A stretch of 22,746 nucleotides of DNA from a virus. Below, one piece after another: positions 1 through 7,781 of the stretch (position 1 is its first letter; every line of letters starts with the position of its first letter). The stretch lies in the IMG/VR virus record IMGVR_UViG_3300010403_000058, positions 1-22,746 of that record, one strand, 5' to 3'. Made by a program: the position numbers and the translations under genes. The notes under the pieces were generated by a model, which was given only the letters and a program-made list of their open reading frames with translations, searched no databases and was not told the DNA's origin.

Positions 1-2946
1 ACCGGCGGTAAACTGATTGTTTACTCCTAGAATCACGTCTGTAAAGACTACAGAGTCTGCGGTGGTCTTGATGGAAACCCGGGATCCAAAAGTGTGTAAA
101 GTCGCCGCTTGAGCAGCGTCCTCTGTAACCACCAGAGAAGCAGGAAACTCGTCTGGACTATTGCTTTTGAAGCTACCGATCCTACCTGCTATCATACCGA
201 AGTAGTCGTCTATCGTTGCACTTATGCAATTGTCTTCTATTCGTAGAGAACTCTCGTTTGCATATGTAGACTTCGGTGGTTTGATATTCTCCACAGGAGT
301 TTTCACTACCGCACCGGCTTGCGTGTTGGATTGTTTGAACCCTTTTATATAGAGTCGTATCACATACTTAGAAGTATACGCTGTTCCATCCACTGAGAAC
401 TTAATAGTATTCATCCCGTCAGGATTGTTCAGCTTCTTGAGGAGAGCGGTAAGAGAACCGGTGACCTTCCCGTCCAACACAGAAAGATCAAACGGTTGCT
501 TGGCAGAAACTGTTCCGCCGGCGCTATTGCGTATGGCGTTGAGGATCTCAACAGATGCCAGCTCGGTATTCACCAGATACGAAACCGTACTCGAGAGGTC
601 GTCTGTTATTGTTGCCCCCATCATTCTGGAGACTTTCGTTCTTAGAAGACTCCCCACATACCCGACAAGAGAAGAGGGATCCGTAAACGAAAGCAGATCC
701 AGATTCTGATCGATAGAGAACTTCTCCATTAGATCTGTCGGTAAGAGCGGAGTGTTCCCTGTAGGGACATCTGTCATAAGCAAGCTACTGAGGGCAGATC
801 TTACGTAATCCATAGAGGTGCCGGTGGATGGGCCGGAGGGCAAGTTCGATTCCAGTCTCGATATAGAAGAAGAGAGAACCTGGAGCATAGCCAGGATCGC
901 CGCTTTGAGATCAGCGGGGAGGGTTACTTCTTCTAGTAATGATATCGCTCGGGTAGCCGCTTTGGCCACGTTAGTTGGATAATAGAGTTTGAACTTCTGA
1001 GGTAGAACATCTCCTGGTTCAAAAGCTGTACTAGCCAGACCGACAAAAGACTGACAGATCATAGACTTGATCATGTCGTCGTATATGATCTTCAGGAAAT
1101 ACATTGCAGCCAAGAGCGGGGAACCGTGGGTCTGGCCGGGAGGTAGAAACTCTGCGAGGAATATATCGGGAAGCTTTCCGGAAGTATTGTCTGCTTCACC
1201 GTCACCCGTAAAGAAGCCCGAGATAGACAGCTCTTCAAATGCCGTACCCAGCAGAACATTGGAGTCCGCTGGGATACGTTCCGCAAAGACTTCCTGTAGT
1301 TTCTGATTCGTCTCTGGCCAAGATGGAGAATACGTTCCGTAATTCTGAGACGAATACTTCCGATAGAGTTCGCTAGCCGGCACTACATCGATCTCTATGT
1401 TCACGTTATTTACCTGGAGACTGTTTCTATAAGAGGCTACAGGTATTACGGGTGCGATGTCGTCGAGGTATGGGATACCGCTGGAGTCAGAAGTTCTGTG
1501 AGCGCCCTTGATCGATGAGTCCGGAATGATAAGTTGTACACCGATCACCGGCTCCGGAGGAGCCACCGAGTATTCCACAACAAGAGTCTTAGCCACATCG
1601 GCAGAGAGGTCCTTGCTCCAATACAGCCGGCCGTTAGATTCTACAAACACCCCCAGACTTTTACCCTGGATTCCCTCGGCCATGTAGTCTTTGAGAGCGG
1701 AGGTAATCGGGTTAGCCTGTTGCCCGTCTATGGTCAGAACATCATCACCATCAATCAGACTGTAGTTATCCCAGCCGATTCTATCTACTATTTCCTGACC
1801 GGTAGTGCCGGAGAAGTAGTCCATTGCTTCTGCAGAGTGCGGCAAGCCGTAGATCTGTCCGCGGTGTCGGGTGTAGATGATCGAACCTTCTTCAATTACA
1901 AACCCACCGGACTCTGTTTCAGATAGCGAGTTGTAATCTTCTACCGGATAGGAATCCACCAGAGCCGGCGAGGTCTGGAGGAATCTAGCTAGAATCTTCG
2001 CTCTGGTCTCATCGTTTATAAAGTCCAAGCCATCAAAGAACCCCAGATTGCTATTACCCAGCTTACCCAGAACAAGGTCTTTACTGAACCCGCGATACTC
2101 GGCGGCCAGAAGCTGCTGAGTCAGGACATCTGTACCACTCTGCTTCAAAGCCCCTCCGGCTTTACTAAAGAACTTCTCTTTGTAATCGGCCCAGATATGT
2201 TTGAGTCGCTGAATCAGAAGAGCGTTGGGGAATATGAGCGGCAGAGTGTTCGGAGTAATGAGTTGATACTGCCCGAAGACCTGGTGCGTCGAAGAGAACA
2301 AACCGTTTCGTAGAAAATACTGACCCTTTGCTCTGCCGTTATCCGCTGAGTTGTAAGTAGTTTCCATCTGGAGTAGAAAGTATCGGAGGTTCTCTTGGCT
2401 TGCATAGATAGCTGTGGCGGTGGATAGATCTATACCGCCCCACATGGTTTCAGTCCCGGTGATGTTTGCACAGGCTAGCAGGTCTACAAGCGCACTGGCT
2501 GCTTTCCGATTGGCGATCAGGTAATCGATCAGAGGGTAATCCTTGAAAGGATTTATCATGGAACCTTCGAGGCCTGCATATGCGTCTCCACTCGAGGTAG
2601 CCACAGTCTCATTCTGCACCGGTGAGCGCGTATTGCTTTCTGAATGCGGAGTAAACAGATGCGAGCTATCGACTTTCTTAAACAGGAGAGCAGTGGGTTT
2701 AGAACCGCTTCTGGTGGTCTTGGAGTTGAGCTCCACCTGAGCAAAGAACAGATCCTGCCCGAGTTCCTTATGGAACAGCATGTCCTCTACTGGTTCTGAG
2801 GGGTCTGGAACGAACATTCGATCGAGAAGGAACGAAGAGAGAAAGGGAAGATAGAGGTAAACTCGAGAGGGCTGTTGCTTCTTCTTCTTGAAGAGTATGT
2901 CTTTCAGACCGTTCTGGTCGTTGCCTATTAAATCAGAGAAGCTCAC
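1..2946 (-). CDS. Large unassigned late protein, 3' end outside the window
   Basis: The minus strand stays open from the GTG at 2946-2944 to the left edge: 982 codons without a stop. The GTG overlaps the TGA of the preceding gene (GTGA) and has a GGAGG ribosome binding site four bases upstream, which fixes the start. The N-terminus begins VSFSDLIGNDQNGLKD, followed by a lysine cluster and a hydrophobic stretch (VYLYLPFLSSFLL). The rest alternates predicted beta-rich and helical parts, with no transmembrane segment long enough to trust. I recognise no family. It is the last visible gene downstream of tail tube and cell-wall enzyme genes, so a baseplate or tail-tip component is the most likely role, inferred from position only. 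A tape-measure protein is less likely because long coiled-coil heptads are not apparent. Confidence 0.85.
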   Translation of the reverse strand, partial: MSFSDLIGNDQNGLKDILFKKKKQQPSRVYLYLPFLSSFLLDRMFVPDPSEPVEDMLFHKELGQDLFFAQVELNSKTTRSGSKPTALLFKKVDSSHLFTPHSESNTRSPVQNETVATSSGDAYAGLEGSMINPFKDYPLIDYLIANRKAASALVDLLACANITGTETMWGGIDLSTATAIYASQENLRYFLLQMETTYNSADNGRAKGQYFLRNGLFSSTHQVFGQYQLITPNTLPLIFPNALLIQRLKHIWADYKEKFFSKAGGALKQSGTDVLTQQLLAAEYRGFSKDLVLGKLGNSNLGFFDGLDFINDETRAKILARFLQTSPALVDSYPVEDYNSLSETESGGFVIEEGSIIYTRHRGQIYGLPHSAEAMDYFSGTTGQEIVDRIGWDNYSLIDGDDVLTIDGQQANPITSALKDYMAEGIQGKSLGVFVESNGRLYWSKDLSADVAKTLVVEYSVAPPEPVIGVQLIIPDSSIKGAHRTSDSSGIPYLDDIAPVIPVASYRNSLQVNNVNIEIDVVPASELYRKYSSQNYGTYSPSWPETNQKLQEVFAERIPADSNVLLGTAFEELSISGFFTGDGEADNTSGKLPDIFLAEFLPPGQTHGSPLLAAMYFLKIIYDDMIKSMICQSFVGLASTAFEPGDVLPQKFKLYYPTNVAKAATRAISLLEEVTLPADLKAAILAMLQVLSSSISRLESNLPSGPSTGTSMDYVRSALSSLLMTDVPTGNTPLLPTDLMEKFSIDQNLDLLSFTDPSSLVGYVGSLLRTKVSRMMGATITDDLSSTVSYLVNTELASVEILNAIRNSAGGTVSAKQPFDLSVLDGKVTGSLTALLKKLNNPDGMNTIKFSVDGTAYTSKYVIRLYIKGFKQSNTQAGAVVKTPVENIKPPKSTYANESSLRIEDNCISATIDDYFGMIAGRIGSFKSNSPDEFPASLVVTEDAAQAATLHTFGSRVSIKTTADSVVFTDVILGVNNQFTAG

Positions 2947-3737
2947 TGTTCCTCCGAGGTTATGTAATTGAATATCGAAAAGACCCTTTCGTACCGCATG
3001 AGATAATCAATACGTTCTGCATCTGTGTCCGGAGTTCTCGGGCTGAAATTCACTCGGCGAACTGTAAGATCTCTGGCACCCAGAGCCTTGCAATAGTTCG
3101 AGCAGAAGTCGGGATCGAATAGAATACTTGGATCATCGGTCAGTGTGCCGTCATCGATTGCATCCAGTGGGGCCTGAAAGTCTGTGGCCTGTACGTTGTT
3201 TGCATAATGAGGCGTAAAGAATACCACGAATCGTTTTGAGCCAGCTGGAGGGAGGTTCAGACAGCCAGTATAAAACATGCGAGCGAAGTAAGTGGCCAGA
3301 TAACCGGCGAAGACCGCGACGAAAACTGGGTGCGGGTTTCTGGCGATGGCGTCTATGAAATCCTGTGGATGAAATATCAGAGCGCGGCCCACATACATGA
3401 TCGGCACGAACTTCCCATCGGGACGATACTTCAGAACGTGTCGACCGCCAAAGTAAAAAGCTGAGGCCGTGGAGATATCCTCCAGGAACTGGGTTTTGAA
3501 GTCCAGTTCCTGCTGGAGTGTAATAATCGAGCCGGACACCGGAGGATAGATGATCGGAGATGCAGACGTGGGAGGCTGATACGGATCAGCCGGTGCTGCG
3601 AAAGGGCTTTCGCCTCTCTTGTCTGTAATCGCTCCGTAGTATAGATCAGATTTATCAAAAAGATATTCTCCAACATACTGGCCTGCATTGGGCCATGTGT
3701 CCTGAAAGAACACAGTTTTGTTAAACAGCTTGGGCAT
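2943..3737 (-). CDS. Unassigned phage protein, 264 aa, probably tail or baseplate
   Basis: ATG at 3737, nine bases after the end of the preceding gene, with only a weak ribosome binding site, so translational coupling is likely. The stop overlaps the GTG of the next gene. The protein is soluble-looking and aromatic-rich: the N-terminal part has FFQDTWPNAGQY and a proline-rich linker near residues 46-68, and the centre has a hydrophobic helix (FVAVFAGYLATYFARMFY). The C-terminal half has a FCSNYCKAL cysteine pair and an RRVNFSPRTPDTDAERIDY segment. I recognise no family. Position among late genes suggests a baseplate or tail-associated component; that is inference from context. Confidence 0.8.
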   Translation of the reverse strand: MPKLFNKTVFFQDTWPNAGQYVGEYLFDKSDLYYGAITDKRGESPFAAPADPYQPPTSASPIIYPPVSGSIITLQQELDFKTQFLEDISTASAFYFGGRHVLKYRPDGKFVPIMYVGRALIFHPQDFIDAIARNPHPVFVAVFAGYLATYFARMFYTGCLNLPPAGSKRFVVFFTPHYANNVQATDFQAPLDAIDDGTLTDDPSILFDPDFCSNYCKALGARDLTVRRVNFSPRTPDTDAERIDYLMRYERVFSIFNYITSEEQ

Positions 3738-3746
3738 TCAAGTTAC

Positions 3747-4883
3747 TCAGGCATTCGCTTCCGCAAGGAAGTCAAGACTAACTAGAAAAGGTATCTTGGT
3801 TATGTCAGTCGGAGACTGAGGAGGGATAGTTACCTTTGCGTTTCTGTTCACCACGTTCACATCTGCAAACGGATTGGCATTAAAGTCGTTTGGAGACTGC
3901 AGTGATCCGTCTGGATTCCGATGAGAGATTCCTGGTAGCGGTTTGATGTTCCCAAGAGAAGACCCGGACAGGGAGCGCATCTTATTTGATGCAAGAATGA
4001 ATTCAGGCTTAGCGGTCTTCGCTAGATTCTGTGCTTCGATTCCCATTAAAGAACACAATACAACTACCAAAGCGCGGGCTCTGCGATTCGCAAGATCGAT
4101 ATCGTATTGATAAGTAGTCTGGCCTGCACTCACGAAACCAGGAATCGCGTCGACCCCGCCCTGTACTCGAAAGCTAGAACCTGCAACGTTCGCATAAGAA
4201 ATCATAGTCTCTTTTGGGAGAACTGATAGAGATTGAAGATATTTACTGAACGTGGCAACAAGTGCGATGAGACTCTGAACCTGATCACCAGCGGGGGCAT
4301 AGGGGTAAAGAAACTGTCGAAAGGTGGCGATCTTATCGGGGGCCGCTTCCAGAAAAGCCAGCTGTGTGGGATTGGGTACGTCGGAGAGATAATAGACAAT
4401 GACTGAAGTGCCATTCAGATTAGATGGTGTGGGTTTCTCTTTCAGTTTTACCACATTGCTTCCATCTGAAACTGCCAAGGCTAGTCCGATACCGCTTCCA
4501 TCGCTACACGCGGTGGGAACTTCCTGATAGCTCTGGATGGCTCCCGCCTCTAGAAGTTTAGCGATAAGAGCATTCTTCATAATGGAGATGCCCTCGTAAA
4601 GTTTGTCTTTGAACGGAGACGCTGGAGCAAAGAACTCCCGGTTATGGTTTGAAGTAACCGCAGGGAACGGGTTCATCTTCTCACTGAAGTATGTTGTGCC
4701 GTTCCCTCTAAAAACACTTACGATGGCGCGGCGATCTGCGGCCGAGACTGTTGAGATATCCGGAGCGGGATCTCCCAGTGCAGCGTTGGCCATGTCTACG
4801 AGACTGGCCAGAGAGGTATCCCCGAGCGCATCTACGATAGAGGCTACCAGAGCCTCTGACGGGGTAACCTCTGGATCCGCCAT
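3747..4883 (-). CDS. Unassigned late protein with a weak OmpA-like segment, 378 aa
   Basis: ATG at 4883, five bases after the stop of the C39-like peptidase gene. AGGG lies directly against the ATG, so the ribosome binding site is poor and coupling to the upstream gene is likely. The N-terminal part is alanine-rich and helical. Residues about 205-290 run helix, beta strand, a GQTTYQYDIDLANRRARAL segment, then a helix ending SLMGIEAQNL. This loosely follows the peptidoglycan-binding OmpA/MotB pattern, in which a GHTD loop is followed by LSxxRAxxV and a GI turn. The loop aspartate of that family is replaced by threonine, so binding activity is doubtful. The C-terminal 60 residues are proline- and asparagine-rich. 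Next to two cell-wall enzymes, an envelope-contacting tail part is plausible but unproven. Confidence 0.75.
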   Translation of the reverse strand: MADPEVTPSEALVASIVDALGDTSLASLVDMANAALGDPAPDISTVSAADRRAIVSVFRGNGTTYFSEKMNPFPAVTSNHNREFFAPASPFKDKLYEGISIMKNALIAKLLEAGAIQSYQEVPTACSDGSGIGLALAVSDGSNVVKLKEKPTPSNLNGTSVIVYYLSDVPNPTQLAFLEAAPDKIATFRQFLYPYAPAGDQVQSLIALVATFSKYLQSLSVLPKETMISYANVAGSSFRVQGGVDAIPGFVSAGQTTYQYDIDLANRRARALVVVLCSLMGIEAQNLAKTAKPEFILASNKMRSLSGSSLGNIKPLPGISHRNPDGSLQSPNDFNANPFADVNVVNRNAKVTIPPQSPTDITKIPFLVSLDFLAEANA

Positions 4884-4888
4884 CCCTG

Positions 4889-5533
4889 TTATTTACCGGG
4901 CAGGAAGTAGGTGATCACACACTGGTTAGGAAGGTTCGTAATCTTTTCACAAATCAAAGGATTGAACCATGTCTTCAGATACTGCACTTGATGGCCGTTC
5001 GGATCACGGTATTGAGTTCTGGCATCGCCGTAGGGATCCTCGAGGATCCAAGCATCAAAGGTTTCTCCTACGATAAGCACAACGTGTCCCTGGTCGGTAA
5101 GCTTTGTGCTAACGACGACCGGAGAGCCTGACTTCAGAGCAGCGCTGATCTCCTCAGTGGTTCCATAGTTGATCCGACCTCCGCCGAGTGGTTCCCCAGC
5201 GCGGCAGACCATCTGCCCTTTTACACCTGCGGCTGCCAGACGCTGCGCGCACGCATCGCGATGTACATAGAACCAGGCACCTGTTCTACCCTTGATCCAA
5301 GGATACTTCTTCTCAGCCTCTTCTGCAATCCCGGGCTTACCGACAAGGGCTTCGGTATCATCCACGTACGCAGTTTCGTATTCTTTCGTACGAGCTATGG
5401 ATATCCAGTTGGATAGGAACATGATGAAAGAAGTGTAGGCACACTGTGCCCAGTACGGGAGGACCCCGCCCCAGTTGTCATTATCACGCTGACTGTTATA
5501 TACAATCTGGATTAACGTAGCTACTTCTTTCAT
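4889..5533 (-). CDS. C39-like cysteine peptidase, probable cell-wall peptidase
   Basis: 214 aa, with ATG at 5533 and a GAGGT ribosome binding site seven bases upstream; the start lies two bases after the transglycosylase stop. Residues resemble the papain-fold Peptidase_C39_2 group: YNSQRDN near the N-terminus (Gln15 as oxyanion-hole candidate), AQCAYTS with Cys31 as nucleophile, DQGHVVLIVG with His150, and LEDPYGD with Asp166. The order Gln, Cys, His, Asp and the spacing fit that family. Phage C39-like domains are commonly found in peptidoglycan hydrolases or tail lysins. No signal peptide or transmembrane helix is visible, so the protein would need a holin-type route or placement on the virion. 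Directly downstream of a lytic transglycosylase, it probably cleaves peptide cross-links while its neighbour cuts glycan. The substrate is inferred. Confidence 0.72.
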   Translation of the reverse strand: MKEVATLIQIVYNSQRDNDNWGGVLPYWAQCAYTSFIMFLSNWISIARTKEYETAYVDDTEALVGKPGIAEEAEKKYPWIKGRTGAWFYVHRDACAQRLAAAGVKGQMVCRAGEPLGGGRINYGTTEEISAALKSGSPVVVSTKLTDQGHVVLIVGETFDAWILEDPYGDARTQYRDPNGHQVQYLKTWFNPLICEKITNLPNQCVITYFLPGK

Positions 5534-5535
5534 GG

Positions 5536-6147
5536 TTACCTCATCCGGGGAGATCTACTCCTGATAGTCGTCTTCTCATACCGCGCAACTATTTTACTGA
5601 TGTAGTCCATGTCGTAGTAGTTACTCGACGGGCCACTGTTGTAGTTCTTCAGCGCTGTAACTACATTACCGTTGGCAAGTCGCAAACAGTACCCGAGGTA
5701 GCGAACGCCCCAATTGATATTAGTAGCCGGATCATAGAGCTCCCGGGTAGGGCCTTCGTAGTTGCTGGCCAGTACCTGCATAAGGCCGATTGCCCGCGTA
5801 CAGAAAACCACACCTTTTGCGTTTGGAATACAGACAGTGGGGCCGTCTACGCCCGCGCGACCGCTGGACTCCTGCTCCACCAGAGACACCACGAGCTCCA
5901 CCGGGACTCCGTACTCCTGACCCTTGAGCCGCATCTGGCCGTATAGATCCACCGTAAGCCATGGGTAGTAAGACTGCAAATACCTATGGCTCCCCTGTGG
6001 AATCGGAGCGGTCACCGATATTCGATCAGCGGCGTCCAGAATACCCCAGGGTTTGCGGACAAACAGGAGTAACAATAGCACAAGAGCCACGCCTCCAAAA
6101 TGGATTATCTCACGCAGGATCTGATGTAGATAGGTCTGCTGTTTCAT
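5536..6147 (-). CDS. Membrane-anchored lytic transglycosylase (SLT/GH23 fold)
   Basis: 203 aa, with ATG at 6147 and a strong GAGGAAAG ribosome binding site. The gene begins inside the last 38 bases of the phosphatase gene. One transmembrane segment lies at about residues 19-31 (GVALVLLLLLFV), with a mostly helical domain after it. SLT motifs are present in order: VEQESSG with catalytic Glu93 followed by Ser94, RAIGLMQV at 118-125, YDPATNINWGVRYLGYCL at about 138-155, and LKNYNSGP in place of the usual AYNAGP near 167-173. An inserted loop between the first two motifs has Cys106 and Cys116, which could form a disulphide outside the cytoplasm. The family cleaves the MurNAc-GlcNAc bond of peptidoglycan. 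Here it could be a signal-anchor endolysin or an infection-stage wall-opening enzyme; the gene order does not decide which. Confidence 0.9.
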   Translation of the reverse strand: MKQQTYLHQILREIIHFGGVALVLLLLLFVRKPWGILDAADRISVTAPIPQGSHRYLQSYYPWLTVDLYGQMRLKGQEYGVPVELVVSLVEQESSGRAGVDGPTVCIPNAKGVVFCTRAIGLMQVLASNYEGPTRELYDPATNINWGVRYLGYCLRLANGNVVTALKNYNSGPSSNYYDMDYISKIVARYEKTTIRSRSPRMR

Positions 6148-7378
6148 TTTGACTTTCCTCGAATGGTGGTAAATTGTAAGAGATTACGACAGATGTTTGA
6201 TCGTCGTCACGATCCCGATTGGCTGCACCGTCTGTGAGAACCACGAGGTTATCGCCGGGATTCAGTTTAATCGTATGACTGGGGGGCACTATGTACCCGG
6301 GGTCTTTGCCCAGAAACCGCCCATTGCACTCCACCTTTTCCTCTTCTCCAGTAGCCATACGGACAATGCATATCTTATCCAGCAGACCATTATATACCAC
6401 TGTGCCGTCCGGCCGGAGTCGAAGACAGATAGCCAGCGTCTCACCTCCGTTCTCTTTATCGATATCGAGCAGAGCTGCATTGATCCCCTCAATCACCCGC
6501 CTCGGGTTCCGGGTGCGGAGCACGGAGAGGACGTTCATACAGAGAGAAGCTCCCGGGGTAACGTTGAGCCCGTGAGACACCACGTCTCCCACCAGCACTA
6601 TCATATCATCCCCGACAGCCTTACAGCGCACGTAGTCAGCCCCGATGTATTTGTCCGGGAAGCGCGTGAGCGAAAGTATGCTGTAATGGCCGTGCGTTAT
6701 ATAGCCATCTGGCTTGATCATATTCTGGTAAGCGCCCGCTATAACCTTGGGGATCCAGATGTTCCGGATATCGGAATCAAGGGCTTCCAGTTCTTTCGTC
6801 TTACGACTCAGAACCCAACCGATCATCATATAGTGGATCACCATATGAATGAATGCCCACTTGTTAACGTAGACCATTACACTGGTCTTACCATAGACGC
6901 CCACGAACCGATCATCAAATGCAACGTAGGCAGAGGCCCATGACATCATACAAACCAATACAGTAGCGTATTTCACATGTCGACTGGTGCCAATAAGAGC
7001 CACGAACATTAGTTGCACTACGAACACTAGCTTCTGGAGTCCGAAGAAGATTGCTTCATTCCTTGAGGGTACTAGCCATTGCGTGAGCCAGAATAAGAAA
7101 GTCGTCTGTATTGTTGGGAGCGCATAACCGATAACATTCAAGTTGCGCATAACAAGGCTTATGTTGTAGCGCCCATAGATCGCGAGCCCGATAAACCCGA
7201 TCATCATCGCGTAAACGTATTTGTAAGACCACAGAGGATAGTTCGTGGATATTGCAGCTGTAGTTGTGATGCCGGTGAATAACAGTCCGAAGACGATATT
7301 CAGATTGAGAACGAAGCTGAGATTGTTACGTGTGGTGGAGCTGAGAGCCGAATTGACCTGGGATTCGAGTGGCGACAA
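6110..7378 (-). CDS. Six-helix membrane protein with SpoIIE-type PP2C phosphatase domain
   Basis: 422 aa from a TTG at 7378, with AGGGG eight bases upstream. An in-frame TGA lies just before the TTG, and the next plausible start is Met58, which would remove two membrane helices, so the TTG is preferred. About six hydrophobic segments fill residues 21-190, then a linker helix (193-210), then a PP2C-type serine/threonine phosphatase of the SpoIIE/RsbU group. Metal-ligand motifs are intact: IGADYV with Asp248, VGDVVSHG with Asp265, LTDGAAN with Asp383, and a DDDQT run with Asp392/393. In bacteria this family dephosphorylates STAS-domain anti-anti-sigma factors. The gene overlaps the ATPase gene by 53 bases and the transglycosylase gene by 38. 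The last 20 residues are acidic and polar. The phosphatase assignment is firm; its target and signal are inferred. Confidence 0.9.
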   Translation of the reverse strand: MSPLESQVNSALSSTTRNNLSFVLNLNIVFGLLFTGITTTAAISTNYPLWSYKYVYAMMIGFIGLAIYGRYNISLVMRNLNVIGYALPTIQTTFLFWLTQWLVPSRNEAIFFGLQKLVFVVQLMFVALIGTSRHVKYATVLVCMMSWASAYVAFDDRFVGVYGKTSVMVYVNKWAFIHMVIHYMMIGWVLSRKTKELEALDSDIRNIWIPKVIAGAYQNMIKPDGYITHGHYSILSLTRFPDKYIGADYVRCKAVGDDMIVLVGDVVSHGLNVTPGASLCMNVLSVLRTRNPRRVIEGINAALLDIDKENGGETLAICLRLRPDGTVVYNGLLDKICIVRMATGEEEKVECNGRFLGKDPGYIVPPSHTIKLNPGDNLVVLTDGAANRDRDDDQTSVVISYNLPPFEESQNETADLSTSDPA

Positions 7379-7781
7379 TCTTCATACCCCTACAGTTAAA
7401 TCGTTCTACTGAAAGATCCCACCCACTGGACAGGATGGTGAGAAATCCTTTTCCCCCGTACTCTGCCGGTGAGCTTTCTTCTATCTTGCCCCGCTCTCCA
7501 TTTCTGAGCATATGTCTTGCTTTATAAATTAAAGCCATCACGTGATCATAGACACTCGGATCTGGAATCTCTTGATCCGTTTCGATTACATCGTCGGTAA
7601 CCGATAGATGTCCAGGACACCCGGAGGCTACCATATTCTCAACGAGCTCCTGGGCTATAAATCGTTGCTCGATATATACATGGGTCTCAAGCATTTCCAT
7701 CTGGAGACGTACAACGTCCTGCGCGTCATGGATTTCAAAAACAGTCGCTATCTCATTTTGTTTGGATGTGGATGTTTTCAT
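7326..7781 (-). CDS. Probable RsbW/SpoIIAB-type anti-sigma ATPase-fold protein
   Basis: 151 aa, ATG at 7781 inside the last 29 bases of the preceding gene, with a modest GAG ribosome binding site. The layout follows small HATPase_c_2 anti-sigma kinases: an N-terminal strand and helix (FEIHDAQDVVRLQMEML), the N-box AQELVENMVASG with Glu45 and Asn49 in the expected Glu-x3-Asn spacing, and a G2-like YGGKGFLTILSSG at about 108-120. A final strand pair ends RGMKIVATRI. The usual DxGxG G1 box between these is not visible; the matching stretch reads ETDQEIPDPS. ATP binding may therefore be weak or lost, leaving a binding-only switch protein. Position between a STAS-like protein and a SpoIIE-type phosphatase supports the call. 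Without that context the sequence alone would be only suggestive. Confidence 0.62.
   Translation of the reverse strand: MKTSTSKQNEIATVFEIHDAQDVVRLQMEMLETHVYIEQRFIAQELVENMVASGCPGHLSVTDDVIETDQEIPDPSVYDHVMALIYKARHMLRNGERGKIEESSPAEYGGKGFLTILSSGWDLSVERFNCRGMKIVATRIPGQFGSQLHHT

Noticed and set aside
3758-3775. CTTCC/GGAAG hairpin just before the 264-aa gene
   Set aside because: Only a 5-bp stem, inside the end of the previous coding region; too weak to list as a control element.
6197-6943. A 248-codon plus-strand open frame across the phosphatase gene
   Set aside because: It is antisense to a gene with intact catalytic motifs, and its protein has no recognisable pattern. Other long plus-strand frames (13515-14267, 15583-16194, 19742-20581) are rejected for the same reason.
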